DNA of 64,000 bases from Paraburkholderia saeva (GTDB lineage: Bacteria > Pseudomonadota > Gammaproteobacteria > Burkholderiales > Burkholderiaceae): assembly GCF_907164555.1 (NCBI RefSeq), contig NZ_CAJQZC010000005.1, forward strand, positions 248,001 to 312,000. Direction: 5' to 3'. Both the position numbers and the translations under genes were made by a program. Below are positions 38,011-45,611 of this stretch, piece after piece; position 1 is the first letter of the stretch; the number at the start of each line of letters is the position of its first letter. The notes under the pieces are model-generated. The model saw only the letters and a program-made list of their open reading frames with translations. It made no database searches and was not told the DNA's origin.

Positions 38011-39108
38011 ATGAACGTCACCGAATACTACGAAAAAGAACTGCAGACGCGCGGTTATCAATCGGACCCGGCGCAACGCGCGGCGGTCGACCGCCTGCAG
38101 CGGTGCTTCGAGGAGTGGACCGAATATAAATCGCGTCGCTCGAACGCGTTCAAGAAGCTGATCATCCACCCCGATCTGCCGCGCGGCGTGTACATGTGGG
38201 GCGGCGTCGGTCGTGGCAAGAGCTTCCTGATGGACAGCTTCTTCATGATCGTGCCGGTGCAGCGCAAGACGCGACTGCATTTTCACGAGTTCATGCGCGA
38301 AGTGCATCGCGAACTCGAAGACCTGAAAGGGCAGGCCGATCCGCTCGACGAACTCGCACGACGCGTCGCGAAGCGTTACCGGCTGATCTGCTTCGACGAA
38401 TTCCATGTGTCCGATATTGCGGACGCGATGATTCTCTATCGGCTGCTCGACAAGCTGTTCGAGAACGGCGTGCAGTTTGTGATGACGTCCAACTACGATC
38501 CGGACACGCTGTATCCGGACGGCCTGCATCGCGACCGCGTGCTGCCCGCCATCGAGCTGATCAAGTCGAAGCTCGATGTGATCAACGTCGACGCCGGCAT
38601 CGACTACCGGCAACGCACGCTGGCGCAGGTCGAGGTGTATCACACGCCGCTTGGCGCGGCCGCCGACAAGGCGCTGCGCGATGCGTTCGGACGTCTCGCC
38701 GCGGTGCCTGACGAAAGTCCGCTGCTGCATATCGAGAAGCGCGAACTGAAGGCGCTGCGTCGCGCGGATGGCGTGGTGTGGTTCGACTTCGCGACGCTGT
38801 GCGGCGGCCCGCGCTCGCAGAACGACTACCTCGAACTGGCGAGCCGCTTCCATGCGGTGATCCTCTCGGGCGTGCCGCAGATGACGCCGCGCATGCAGTC
38901 GGAGGCCCGGCGCTTTACCTGGCTCATCGACGTGTTCTACGACCACAAGGTCAAGCTTCTGATGTCGGCTGCCGTGCCGCCGGAGCAGCTTTACGTCGAC
39001 GGCCCGATGGCCAATGAGTTCACGCGCACGGTTTCGCGCATCGTCGAAATGCAGTCGAAGGAATATCTGGATACGCCGCGACGTATCGTCGATACGTCGC
39101 TGACTTAG
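38011..39108 (+). CDS. zapE: Cell-division protein ZapE (AFG1-like ATPase)
   Basis: ZapE is an AFG1-family P-loop ATPase that affects Z-ring stability in Gram-negatives. The 365-residue protein has Walker A GGVGRGKS (64-71), Walker B ICFDEFHVSDIADAM, FVMTSNYDPDTLYPDGLHRD with the sensor-like Asn, and YLELASRFHAVILSGVPQM. The ATG at 38011 matches family starts; the in-frame extension upstream covers the lpdA terminator and is rejected. The AFG1 link with respiratory complex quality control fits its place after odh genes, but this is only context. Confidence 0.93.
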   Translation: MNVTEYYEKELQTRGYQSDPAQRAAVDRLQRCFEEWTEYKSRRSNAFKKLIIHPDLPRGVYMWGGVGRGKSFLMDSFFMIVPVQRKTRLHFHEFMREVHRELEDLKGQADPLDELARRVAKRYRLICFDEFHVSDIADAMILYRLLDKLFENGVQFVMTSNYDPDTLYPDGLHRDRVLPAIELIKSKLDVINVDAGIDYRQRTLAQVEVYHTPLGAAADKALRDAFGRLAAVPDESPLLHIEKRELKALRRADGVVWFDFATLCGGPRSQNDYLELASRFHAVILSGVPQMTPRMQSEARRFTWLIDVFYDHKVKLLMSAAVPPEQLYVDGPMANEFTRTVSRIVEMQSKEYLDTPRRIVDTSLT

Positions 39109-39230
39109 ATGTTGAGCGGTCGCCGGTGCGCGTGGGTAAAGCCGTGCCGGGCGCGCGTCACACCGGAGTCTCGCAAACCATTTTCGAGATTCAGACTCTT
39201 CTGATTTTCGCGTGCGGGCTGTCTCTATAT

Positions 39231-39260
39231 CTTCTCCTTACGGTTCTGATAAAGGAGAAG
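39231..39260 (+). promoter_or_regulatory. Hairpin that encloses the ribosome binding site of the DUF4096 ORF
   Basis: CTTCTCCTT (39231-39239) pairs perfectly with AAGGAGAAG (39252-39260) across a 12-base loop. The 3' arm contains the complete Shine-Dalgarno AAGGAG, and the GTG start follows 3 bases later. Such a fold would hide the ribosome binding site and could limit translation, as fold-back structures do for several transposases, or melt with temperature. Pairing is seen; function is inferred. Confidence 0.65.
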
Positions 39261-39263
39261 CCC

Positions 39264-39716
39264 GTGACACCTTACCGCGATATTAACGACGAAGAATGGC
39301 AATGCATCGCCCCGATGCTGCCCGAACTACGCCCGCGCTCGGAATTGCGCGGACGTCCTCTTGCCAACACGCGCTCCGTGCTGAACGGCGTGCTGTGGGT
39401 CATCTGTAGTGGTGCGACGTGGTCGGCGATGCCGCGCCGTTACCCGTCTTACCAGACGTGCCATCGCCGCTTCAAGGTGTGGCATGAGTCGGGCGTGCTC
39501 AGGCGCGTGATGGACCATCTGTACGCTACTGCCGCCGAAGATCTCTACGTGACAATGCAGGCCCGCATGCGCGTGCACGCGAATCCTGAGCAGAAGGCCG
39601 CGCGCCTCGGGAATGGTTTCCCGTACCGTGCTGCCGGTGTGCTGCATGCTCACACGATGAATGAAAGTGCGGCGCAGGTTCCCCCCGTCGCGTTGCCCTA
39701 CAAGCACGCGGCATGA
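39264..39716 (+). CDS. IS5/IS4-type transposase N-terminal domain (DUF4096) protein, no DDE domain
   Basis: A 150-residue protein homologous to the ORF at 11261-11662: INDEEWQCIAPML, GRPLANTRSVLNGVLWVICSG and RYPSYQTCHRRFKVWHESG. It again lacks the DDE catalytic domain; its C-terminal half (about 90-150) is unrelated to the other copy. The start is GTG with AAAGGAGAAG upstream, buried in a hairpin. No flanking terminal repeats were found, and a dedicated terminator follows, which suggests a settled gene, not a fresh IS fragment. DNA-binding is a reasonable guess. Confidence 0.78.
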   Translation: MTPYRDINDEEWQCIAPMLPELRPRSELRGRPLANTRSVLNGVLWVICSGATWSAMPRRYPSYQTCHRRFKVWHESGVLRRVMDHLYATAAEDLYVTMQARMRVHANPEQKAARLGNGFPYRAAGVLHAHTMNESAAQVPPVALPYKHAA

Positions 39717-39755
39717 CAAAACCCACGTGTTTTGAACTCGCGAAAGCAATAAGAG

Positions 39756-39789
39756 GCGGCCGACAATAGTCATTGTCGGCCGCTTTTTT
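39756..39789 (+). terminator. Rho-independent terminator after the DUF4096 ORF
   Basis: A perfect 12-bp stem GCGGCCGACAAT / ATTGTCGGCCGC with loop AGTC, followed by TTTTTT. It lies 40 bases after the DUF4096 stop on the plus strand and before the convergent DUF2147 gene. Confidence 0.92.
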
Positions 39790-39850
39790 CGTCTCTAATC
39801 CGGGTTTAACGCGCTCGATACGCTGTACGCGATTGTCGTTGTTTCAGCGT

Positions 39851-40345
39851 TTATTGCTGGCGAATCCACGTCTGCGAACGACCGATCAGCGACACGCCGA
39901 TATACCCGCGCACCACCAGTTTCTGGCCACCGTCTTCCAGGTGCATCTTGCACTTGTACAGCTTGCCGTTTTCCGGATCGAGGACGTGGCCGCCGTCCCA
40001 GCCGTCGCCATCCTTTTTCATGTCGTTGATGATTGTCATGCCGAGCATCAACTGGTCTTTGCGCTCGTCTGTGCATGCGGTGCAGCGACGGTTCGGATCG
40101 TCGTTCGGGTTGAGGCCCTTGATGATCTTGCCGGTCAGGTTGCCGTTGCCGTCAGGCGTGATCTGAACCAGCGCTTTCGGTTGGCCGGTGTGGTCATCGA
40201 TCGTCTGCCATGTGCCGACGGCGGTTGCGCTCTGCGCCATCGCCACCACGGCGCTCGCCATCAGCACACCGGCCACTGCAATCTGTTTCACTGACTTCAG
40301 TGCCACGGTGCGGGCACGCCGCGTCAGATGCGTCAGTTGAGTCAT
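39851..40345 (-). CDS. Exported DUF2147 family protein
   Basis: A 164-residue precursor with a signal peptide (basic start, then AVAGVLMASAVVAMA, cleavage near residue 37). The mature domain matches DUF2147, a small beta-barrel-like periplasmic domain: VGTWQTIDDHTGQPKALVQI, GKIIKGLNPNDDPNRRC, and GGHVLDPENGKLYKCKM with YIGVSLIGRSQTW. Two Cys in RRCTACTDE could pair. GGAGG lies 7 bases before the ATG. Function of the family is not known. Confidence 0.9.
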   Translation of the reverse strand: MTQLTHLTRRARTVALKSVKQIAVAGVLMASAVVAMAQSATAVGTWQTIDDHTGQPKALVQITPDGNGNLTGKIIKGLNPNDDPNRRCTACTDERKDQLMLGMTIINDMKKDGDGWDGGHVLDPENGKLYKCKMHLEDGGQKLVVRGYIGVSLIGRSQTWIRQQ

Positions 40346-40758
40346 TGTCTTCCTCCTTGTTGAAAATCGTCGCGATCGGAGTCGCGCGGCGCCCGGGTGA
40401 GTATCAGGCGACGCCAGGCCTTGAACGGGTCCGGGCAGAATACGTGAAAGCGTCTGAGTCGTTTGATAGGGGGTCCTCTAAACAATACCGCCTTTTCGAT
40501 GGCGAGATTCGGCACGCCCGTGACAGACGGCAGTGCGTATCTTCGTGACAATTTCCGGGGCTTGCGCAACGTGGCGGAACGCACAGGCGTGATCGCCCAC
40601 AGGGTCAGTGCAGGGCAGGCAATTTTGCCTGCAGCAACGGCTGCTCGCGGCCGCGCGCAGCAGCAGTTAACGCCCGCCGAAAGCGTGGCAACAGTGGGTA
40701 TCGATCGCGGCAATTGGGATATGAATGGATTCGCGCGTGATCACCCCAATTGACAGTT
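40346..40758. other. Non-coding stretch with an 18-base perfect inverted repeat
   Basis: No supported gene. Open frames on both strands lack ribosome binding sites and family resemblance. At 40615-40632 is a perfect inverted repeat GCAGGCAA-TT-TTGCCTGC, the size of a dimeric repressor site. TTGACA at 40749-40754 resembles a -35 hexamer but no -10 follows at the right distance. Confidence 0.5.
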
Positions 40759-40926
40759 ATGGCGGGTGCCGCCAGGACACCGCCCGGGGCTGCGATTTCA
40801 GCGGGAAAGTGTTGCGAGAATAGTTGCGGAAGCACCAAATTTTTGACGAAGAACCCGAAACCCGCGAAAGTGAGTAATAATGAGATGGATGAGCTAAAAC
40901 AAATGTTCGAGCAGAAGACCACATGA
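40759..40926 (+). CDS. Candidate small protein overlapping the DUF2968 start
   Basis: A 55-codon frame (MAGAARTPPG to QMFEQKTT) whose TGA overlaps the DUF2968 ATG in ATGA, the usual mark of translational coupling. Its C-terminal half (TKFLTKNPKPAKVSNNEMDE, then LKQMF) has protein-like composition unlike random GC-rich frame. The ATG at 40759 has no ribosome binding site; a TTG at 40843 with GCGGAAG upstream would give 27 residues. Unrecognised; may be a leader peptide or a chance frame. Confidence 0.35.
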   Translation: MAGAARTPPGAAISAGKCCENSCGSTKFLTKNPKPAKVSNNEMDELKQMFEQKTT

Positions 40927-41663
40927 ACCATAAGTCAAAAGTTCGCCAACTTAAGCTGGCTGGGTTGGCAGGGCTGGTAGTAATCGGGGGAATGCAGGTT
41001 GTTTGCGCACAGACGAGTCCCGAGCCTGTCGCGAGCATTGCAGTCGCAAGCCAGACCACCGCTGTGCCTGCTGCTGATCCCGCAGCGAATTCCGTACTTT
41101 CCGCAGCGTCCGCGCAACCGGTCGTGCTGACAGCCGACGAGGCGAAGCAGTCCGCGACAGGCAACGTCGCCGAGCTGCAGCAGATGATGCACGGATCGGA
41201 ACTCAGCGAGCTGCGCACCACCTACAACGGCAGTTATGGCGCAAGCCTGCTCTTCTACGGAAAGGAGATGACGTGGTACGTCGCCTTGTTCCAGCAGAAG
41301 AACTTCTGGCGCGTGATCAAGACGTCGGACGAAGGCCGCGCTGAAGCGATCTATCGCGACTTCGCCCATCAGACCGTACAGCTTTCCGACGTCGAGATCC
41401 GCCGCACGCGACTCGATGCGCAGAAGGCGTTCACGGAACGCATGGTCGCGCTGTCGCAGGACCGCGCGAACCGCCTCCAGGCTGACCTGACCGTTGCACG
41501 CCAGCAACAGGCCATCGTCGCTGACCAGCAGAAGCAGAATCGCGACGAAGCTGCCGCACTGGCAACGCAGAAGCTGGCCGCACAGGAGCAGTTGCGCACG
41601 GCGCAACGTCAGGTGCGTGACCTGCAGCGTCAGCTGGAATCCGGTCTCCCGGTTTCGCGATAA
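40923..41663 (+). CDS. Exported DUF2968 family protein
   Basis: A 246-residue exported protein of the Burkholderia-type DUF2968 family. It has an N-terminal signal peptide (LAGLAGLVVIGGMQVVCA, cleavage near residue 29), an Ala/Val/Pro-rich spacer, a globular part with ELQQMMHGSELSELRTTYNG, SLLFYGKEMTWYVALFQQ and NFWRVIKTSDEGRAE, and a long C-terminal coiled coil (about 150-240, QKAFTERMVALSQDRANRLQ onward, rich in Gln/Ala). Function unknown; envelope location inferred. The ribosome binding site is weak, which fits coupling to the overlapping small frame. Confidence 0.88.
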   Translation: MNHKSKVRQLKLAGLAGLVVIGGMQVVCAQTSPEPVASIAVASQTTAVPAADPAANSVLSAASAQPVVLTADEAKQSATGNVAELQQMMHGSELSELRTTYNGSYGASLLFYGKEMTWYVALFQQKNFWRVIKTSDEGRAEAIYRDFAHQTVQLSDVEIRRTRLDAQKAFTERMVALSQDRANRLQADLTVARQQQAIVADQQKQNRDEAAALATQKLAAQEQLRTAQRQVRDLQRQLESGLPVSR

Positions 41664-41757
41664 TCGCCTGAACTGCGCCTGTCGCAGGGCACCCGGCGCG
41701 CCTTCAGTCGCGCATTCGGGCGCGGCGGTTTTGCGCAGTTCCGTTGGCATTGGACAG

Positions 41758-41789
41758 GCTCCGTCCCGGTTCGCCGGACGGAGCTTTGT
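41758..41789 (+). terminator. Terminator-like hairpin after DUF2968
   Basis: GCTCCGTC(C)CGG-TTCG-CCGGACGGAGC with an 8+3 bp stem, one bulge and a stable tetraloop, followed by TTTGTGG. The short T-run makes termination efficiency uncertain. Confidence 0.6.
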
Positions 41790-41924
41790 GGCGTTTTCCG
41801 CTGCTTTTCCCGGCAATCCTGGTCGCCAATGAATGTGTCGGGGTATCGACATTGCCGTTCGAGCGTTGCTGCAGCGGCGCCGCGCTTCGTCGGCGATTTC
41901 AGCGCGATGTCTTGTGCAACCACG

Positions 41925-43115
41925 CTACGGCGTGCCCGCTGCTTCCGCCCGCGCGAGCGAGCGTCGCGACACGCTCTCCCATACGGCAACGACGATCATG
42001 ACGACGGTCGTGAGGCCGCCGGTCATTAGCAGATCGGTGTGCAGCGCGAACGGGACCACGATCGCGAGCAGGGCGAGCCCGACCCAGTGCGACAGCGGAA
42101 ACCAGCCGTACACAACGCGCTTGTACAACCCGTTACCCGCAACAAAGATCGCCGGACCACCGGCGAGCAGCCATGCGGTTGCCGAAGTGACGCGCTCGTC
42201 CGGGTGCAGGATCACGAGGTCGTCAGCGGCTGCGCAGACGATGATCCCGGCAATCAGGATCACATGCACGTAGTGGAAATACGCGGCCATCAGCCCGGGT
42301 TCGCTCGAGCGCCTGATCGCGCGGCTCCCGGCGCTACTGCTGGAGTCGAAATACACCCACCACATCGCGACGCTGCCGAGAAAGCACACGAGAAACGCGA
42401 TGACGGACGGCGCGCTCCATGACTCGATGTCCGACAGCGTTCCGCCCGTCACCAGCACCGACTCGCCCAGCGCGAGGATCACGAACGCCTGGCAGCGCTC
42501 CGCAATGTGACCGCCTTCGGCTGAACGCCAGTCAGCGGCGTCTGACCGGCCGAGCCCTGGCAGCGGAAAGCCGAACATGGGCGACAGGTACTCGCAGAGC
42601 ACAGCAAAGGTCCAGCATGCGAAGCGCTGGGGACCTTCGAGAAGCCCGCCCACGATCCATGCGACACCTGAGATCACGAGCCACCCGCAGATGCGCCGGA
42701 AGTTCGGCGTCAGCGTATGCTGGCTGCCCAGAAACCGCAGCACGACGATGCTTCGGCCCACCTGGATCGTCACGTAGCTGATCGCGAACACGAGCCCCCG
42801 CTCGCCCCACGCGAGCGGCAGACTGGCCGCCATCACCATGCCAACCAGCATGACCGCGAAGAGCAGCAGCCGCACGGGAATCCGCTCTGGATCGAACCAG
42901 TTGGTGACCCAGCATGTGTACTGCCAGCCGAGCCAGACGGCGAACCATAGAACGAGCGTCTGAAGTGTGCCGAACGCACTCAGATCGTGAACGAGCCGAT
43001 GCGACAGCTGTGTGACCGCAAACGCGTAAATCAGGTCGAAGAACAGTTCAACATAGGTAACCCGCGCTTCGTCGCCGTCTCGCGGACGCAGGAACCGGGC
43101 AACGCCGTTCGGCAT
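41925..43115 (-). CDS. Low-temperature-requirement A (LtrA) family membrane protein
   Basis: A 396-residue polytopic membrane protein of the LtrA family, first linked to low-temperature growth in Listeria. The signature VTYVELFFDLIYAFAVTQLS lies near residues 20-40, followed by about ten membrane helices; FVILALGESVLVTGG and CFLGSVAMWWVYFD are further family blocks. Start at 43115 (MPNGVARFLRP) is preferred because AAGGAA lies 8 bases upstream. Molecular function unknown. It stands alone. Confidence 0.9.
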   Translation of the reverse strand: MPNGVARFLRPRDGDEARVTYVELFFDLIYAFAVTQLSHRLVHDLSAFGTLQTLVLWFAVWLGWQYTCWVTNWFDPERIPVRLLLFAVMLVGMVMAASLPLAWGERGLVFAISYVTIQVGRSIVVLRFLGSQHTLTPNFRRICGWLVISGVAWIVGGLLEGPQRFACWTFAVLCEYLSPMFGFPLPGLGRSDAADWRSAEGGHIAERCQAFVILALGESVLVTGGTLSDIESWSAPSVIAFLVCFLGSVAMWWVYFDSSSSAGSRAIRRSSEPGLMAAYFHYVHVILIAGIIVCAAADDLVILHPDERVTSATAWLLAGGPAIFVAGNGLYKRVVYGWFPLSHWVGLALLAIVVPFALHTDLLMTGGLTTVVMIVVAVWESVSRRSLARAEAAGTP

Positions 43116-43258
43116 GGTGTCGTTCCTTGTGCTGGACGCCTGGTGATGACTCGCGCACGCGTTTGCCGGCGTACCGGCGCTCATCGGCAACGCTCAAGGA
43201 CGTGGCCGCCCAGATCAGACGGCATTGCCGCATTCAGTGCAGGCGAGATGCGCTCGCC

Positions 43259-43426
43259 TCAGTGCAACGTGCGCCCGACGCCCTTGGGGATCCTTACTTT
43301 GTCCTCTTCAGGATGGACTGCGATCGGGTCGCTGGCGGGGAAGGTTTCCTCAAGCGCCTCGTCGAGACGGTCGTCTGCCGCGTTGGCCGGTTTCGGTTCC
43401 GGTGCCCGTGGTGTGGGTTTTGACAT
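43259..43426 (-). CDS. Small conserved protein with DEALEETFPASDP motif (55 aa)
   Basis: A 55-residue hydrophilic protein. The centre, DDRLDEALEETFPASDPIAV, is a motif found in many tiny proteobacterial proteins of unknown role. The N-terminus is Pro/Ala-rich and probably disordered. The ATG at 43426 has GCGGAG upstream; the extension to 43456 is less likely. It sits alone between ltrA and another small gene. Confidence 0.78.
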   Translation of the reverse strand: MSKPTPRAPEPKPANAADDRLDEALEETFPASDPIAVHPEEDKVRIPKGVGRTLH

Positions 43427-43655
43427 GATGGCGCTCCGCTCGGGGAAGTCGAGCAACCAGCATAGCGCAAAGGAGCAGGCGGCGAATACCTGGCCGCCCG
43501 GCCATCTCCGCGTTGCACGTCGGCGTGGCCGATGCCCGTTCGAAGACTTTCAGCGGAAGCTGAAAAATCGCGCCGTATCGCTCGTCTTGGGTGTGTCACG
43601 GTGAGGGCACAAGCTGGTGTCATTCGCTTCGACACACAGACAGGGCGACGCTGAC

Positions 43656-43904
43656 ATGGACATGAAAACGAAGGGGCCGGCGCAACGCGTTCACGCCTCC
43701 CACGTGGTGGAGGCGGAACTGGCGCATCTGGAATGGGCGACGCGGCAACCGGTCGACCGGACACTGAGCCCCGACTACTGGCAGCGCCGCGTGCTGGCGG
43801 TGAGATGCAGGTTTGAATTGACGCCGCAGCAGGGGCAGCGCGTCGAGGTCATCCTGAAGCGGATCGAAGCGATCCTGCACCGGCTCGACAATCGCGTCGG
43901 CTAG
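43656..43904 (+). CDS. Small hypothetical protein (82 aa)
   Basis: A small soluble protein, not recognised. The product (MDMKTKGPAQRVHASHVVEA at the start) is helical in character: ELAHLEWATRQPVD, SPDYWQRRVLAVRCRF, and a final helix GQRVEVILKRIEAILHRL. Start choice is uncertain between 43656 and an upstream GTG at 43617. No signal peptide or membrane segment; stands between two minus-strand genes. Confidence 0.6.
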   Translation: MDMKTKGPAQRVHASHVVEAELAHLEWATRQPVDRTLSPDYWQRRVLAVRCRFELTPQQGQRVEVILKRIEAILHRLDNRVG

Positions 43905-43957
43905 GCGCCGGACCTCCGTATTGCGCGCAGCGCACGAGGACCGGCCGTACCGACAGG

Positions 43958-44476
43958 TTATTCGTTACCGTTATTGTTGTTGCCGTCACCATTGGCGTTG
44001 CCGAACAGGCGCCGGCGACGCGTCACGACAACCGGGCCATCCGAAGCCGGACGATCCGACGGGGCCGCCGAACTGCCGATCCCCGATCCACCCGCCGCAC
44101 CCGCGTCCGGAGCAGACGCGGAAGACGACGAACCCGAGCCCGAACCCGGACCATACGAGCCACGCGGCTCGCGGGGTTCGCGCGGCTCACGGTGATCGCG
44201 CGAGCCGTGCGGCCCACGCGTTGTGTGTTCACCATGCGACGGCCGGCCCGCGCGCGGCGCCGGTCGGGTGCCGGTATCGAGCTGGATCGTCGAGATGGCG
44301 CGTTTGTAGATGCCCTGCAGGCCAACGGGCGTGCGCAGCATCACCAGGTACTGATCGAACGACTCGATGCATCCCGTCAGGCGAATGCCATTGACGAGAT
44401 AAATCTCAACGCGCTTTCTTTCTTTGCGCGCTGCGTTCATGAAGTCGTTTTGCGGATGCGATTCTGCGGAAGGCAT
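43958..44476 (-). CDS. hfq2: Hfq paralogue with long C-terminal extension (Hfq2 type)
   Basis: An Sm-like RNA chaperone. Residues 10-67 align with Hfq: [20 protein letters not shown], then [20 protein letters not shown] (Sm1) and [10 protein letters not shown] (Sm2). The usual YKH of Sm2 is YKR here (residues 57-59). The remaining ~105 residues form an Arg/Pro/Gly/Ser-rich tail ending in [13 protein letters not shown] and an Asn-rich end. Burkholderia species carry a short Hfq and a longer Hfq2; this matches the latter. The start at 44476 follows the Hfq pattern but lacks a clear ribosome binding site; ATG at 44440 is possible. Confidence 0.88.
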   Translation of the reverse strand: MPSAESHPQNDFMNAARKERKRVEIYLVNGIRLTGCIESFDQYLVMLRTPVGLQGIYKRAISTIQLDTGTRPAPRAGRPSHGEHTTRGPHGSRDHREPREPREPRGSYGPGSGSGSSSSASAPDAGAAGGSGIGSSAAPSDRPASDGPVVVTRRRRLFGNANGDGNNNNGNE

Positions 44477-44926
44477 GGGCGATTCGGAGGCGGGCAGCGA
44501 TGCGCCGCGGTCAGTTATAAGAATGGCTACTCGCCGCGATTCTACCCTGTACCGGATACAAACGCGCTGTGCGGGCGGCCTCACACCCACTATAACGGCT
44601 TGCGCGCCCGGAAGCACCCCTTAAAGTATTGTGTAACGTGTCGTTACGATTTATCGCCAGCCGGCGTGGGAAGTGACGGGCGGGCGGCGACCCGTGGTGG
44701 CTCGTGGCAGGACGGGGGCGGGGCGGCGTCGGTGGCCGGAATAAAAGCGGCGTGGGGAACGTTAAGTGTGCATGGCGGGCGCCGGATGATCCGGCACAGC
44801 CAGTCTGACCAGCACGACGGGACCAGCATGACCCGACCCAACCCGGGCAAGCCGCCAGCGCGCCGATGCCGCACATGCCGTGCGACGTCGCACGCGCCGT
44901 CGGGTGCCCTCCTCAGGAGATGACTG
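44477..44926. other. Divergent promoter region of hfq2 and the ECF sigma operon
   Basis: No gene is seen in these 450 bases. A perfect palindrome GTAACG-TGT-CGTTAC lies at 44633-44647 in an AT-richer patch and could be an operator or overlap a promoter for either side. A TATAGT hexamer on the minus strand (near 44590) may serve hfq2. An ECF-type GGAAC occurs near 44756 but no matching -10 is clear. Confidence 0.5.
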
Positions 44927-45064
44927 ATGAACATGCCCCGCATTCTTTCTGCTGCACTGACGGTTCTGGTGCTCGCGCTGTCGACGCTCACGGTTGCGTG
45001 CAGCGACATGGGCGCCTCGGGCAGCAGCTCGACGAGCAGCGGTAGCAGCAGCGGCGGCTATTGA
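44927..45064 (+). CDS. Small lipoprotein (45 aa) heading the ECF sigma operon
   Basis: A 45-residue precursor with a lipoprotein signal: hydrophobic LSAALTVLVLALSTL then lipobox TVAC, Cys at residue 25. The mature part is only 21 residues, Ser/Gly-rich (ending SSSGGY). AGGAGA lies 7 bases before the ATG, a strong site. The stop is 4 bases before the GTG start of the sigma factor, so the two are coupled. Such tiny lipoproteins can act in envelope sensing, but no role is proven. Confidence 0.75.
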   Translation: MNMPRILSAALTVLVLALSTLTVACSDMGASGSSSTSSGSSSGGY

Positions 45065-45068
45065 CGCC

Positions 45069-45611
45069 GTGCTGCGTCTGAACGCCCGACGGGCGAGCTT
45101 CGAAGCAGAGGTCATTTCGTGGCTCCCGCAGTTGCGCCGCTATGCGCGCGCGCTGACGGGCGACGTCGCGTGGGCGGACGATCTGGTGCAGGACACGGCG
45201 GAGCGCGCGCTCGCCCGCTGGACAGCGTTCCGTCCGGATACGAACCTGCGCGCGTGGCTGCTGACGATCCTGCGGCATCTGTATATCGACCAGCTGCGGG
45301 CGCGCCGCGAGGTCGCCGTCGACGACGAAAGCGCCCCGTGGCGGAACATGGAAGCGCCGCACGGCGAGGTCGACGGGCTCGTGCTGCGCGATGTGCAGCG
45401 GGCGCTGTATTACCTCCCCGTCGAGCAACGTGAGGTTTTGCTGCTGGTGTGTATCGAAGAACTGTCGTATCAGGAAACATCGATGGCGCTCGGGGTGCCG
45501 ATCGGTACGGTGATGTCGCGGCTATCCCGCGCGCGTGAACACATGCGGGCGTTGCTGACGGAAGGCCCGGCGCGCAAAACCCCGCCGTTGAAAGTCGTAA
45601 GAGGCACGTGA
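45069..45611 (+). CDS. ECF-family RNA polymerase sigma factor
   Basis: A 180-residue extracytoplasmic-function sigma factor with region 2 (LPQLRRYARALTGDVAWADD, then LVQDTAERALARW and LRAWLLTILRHLYIDQLRAR for -10 recognition) and region 4 (ALYYLPVEQREVLLLVCIEE, then LSYQETSMALGVPIGTVMSR for -35 recognition). The start is taken as GTG at 45069, which matches the usual length before region 2; upstream in-frame codons overlap the lipoprotein gene. Its stop overlaps the anti-sigma ATG by one base, so both are translated together. Confidence 0.93.
   Translation: MLRLNARRASFEAEVISWLPQLRRYARALTGDVAWADDLVQDTAERALARWTAFRPDTNLRAWLLTILRHLYIDQLRARREVAVDDESAPWRNMEAPHGEVDGLVLRDVQRALYYLPVEQREVLLLVCIEELSYQETSMALGVPIGTVMSRLSRAREHMRALLTEGPARKTPPLKVVRGT

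Noticed and set aside
40463..40753. 96-codon plus-strand frame in the DUF2147-DUF2968 gap
   Set aside because: No ribosome binding site, TTG start and no recognisable domain.
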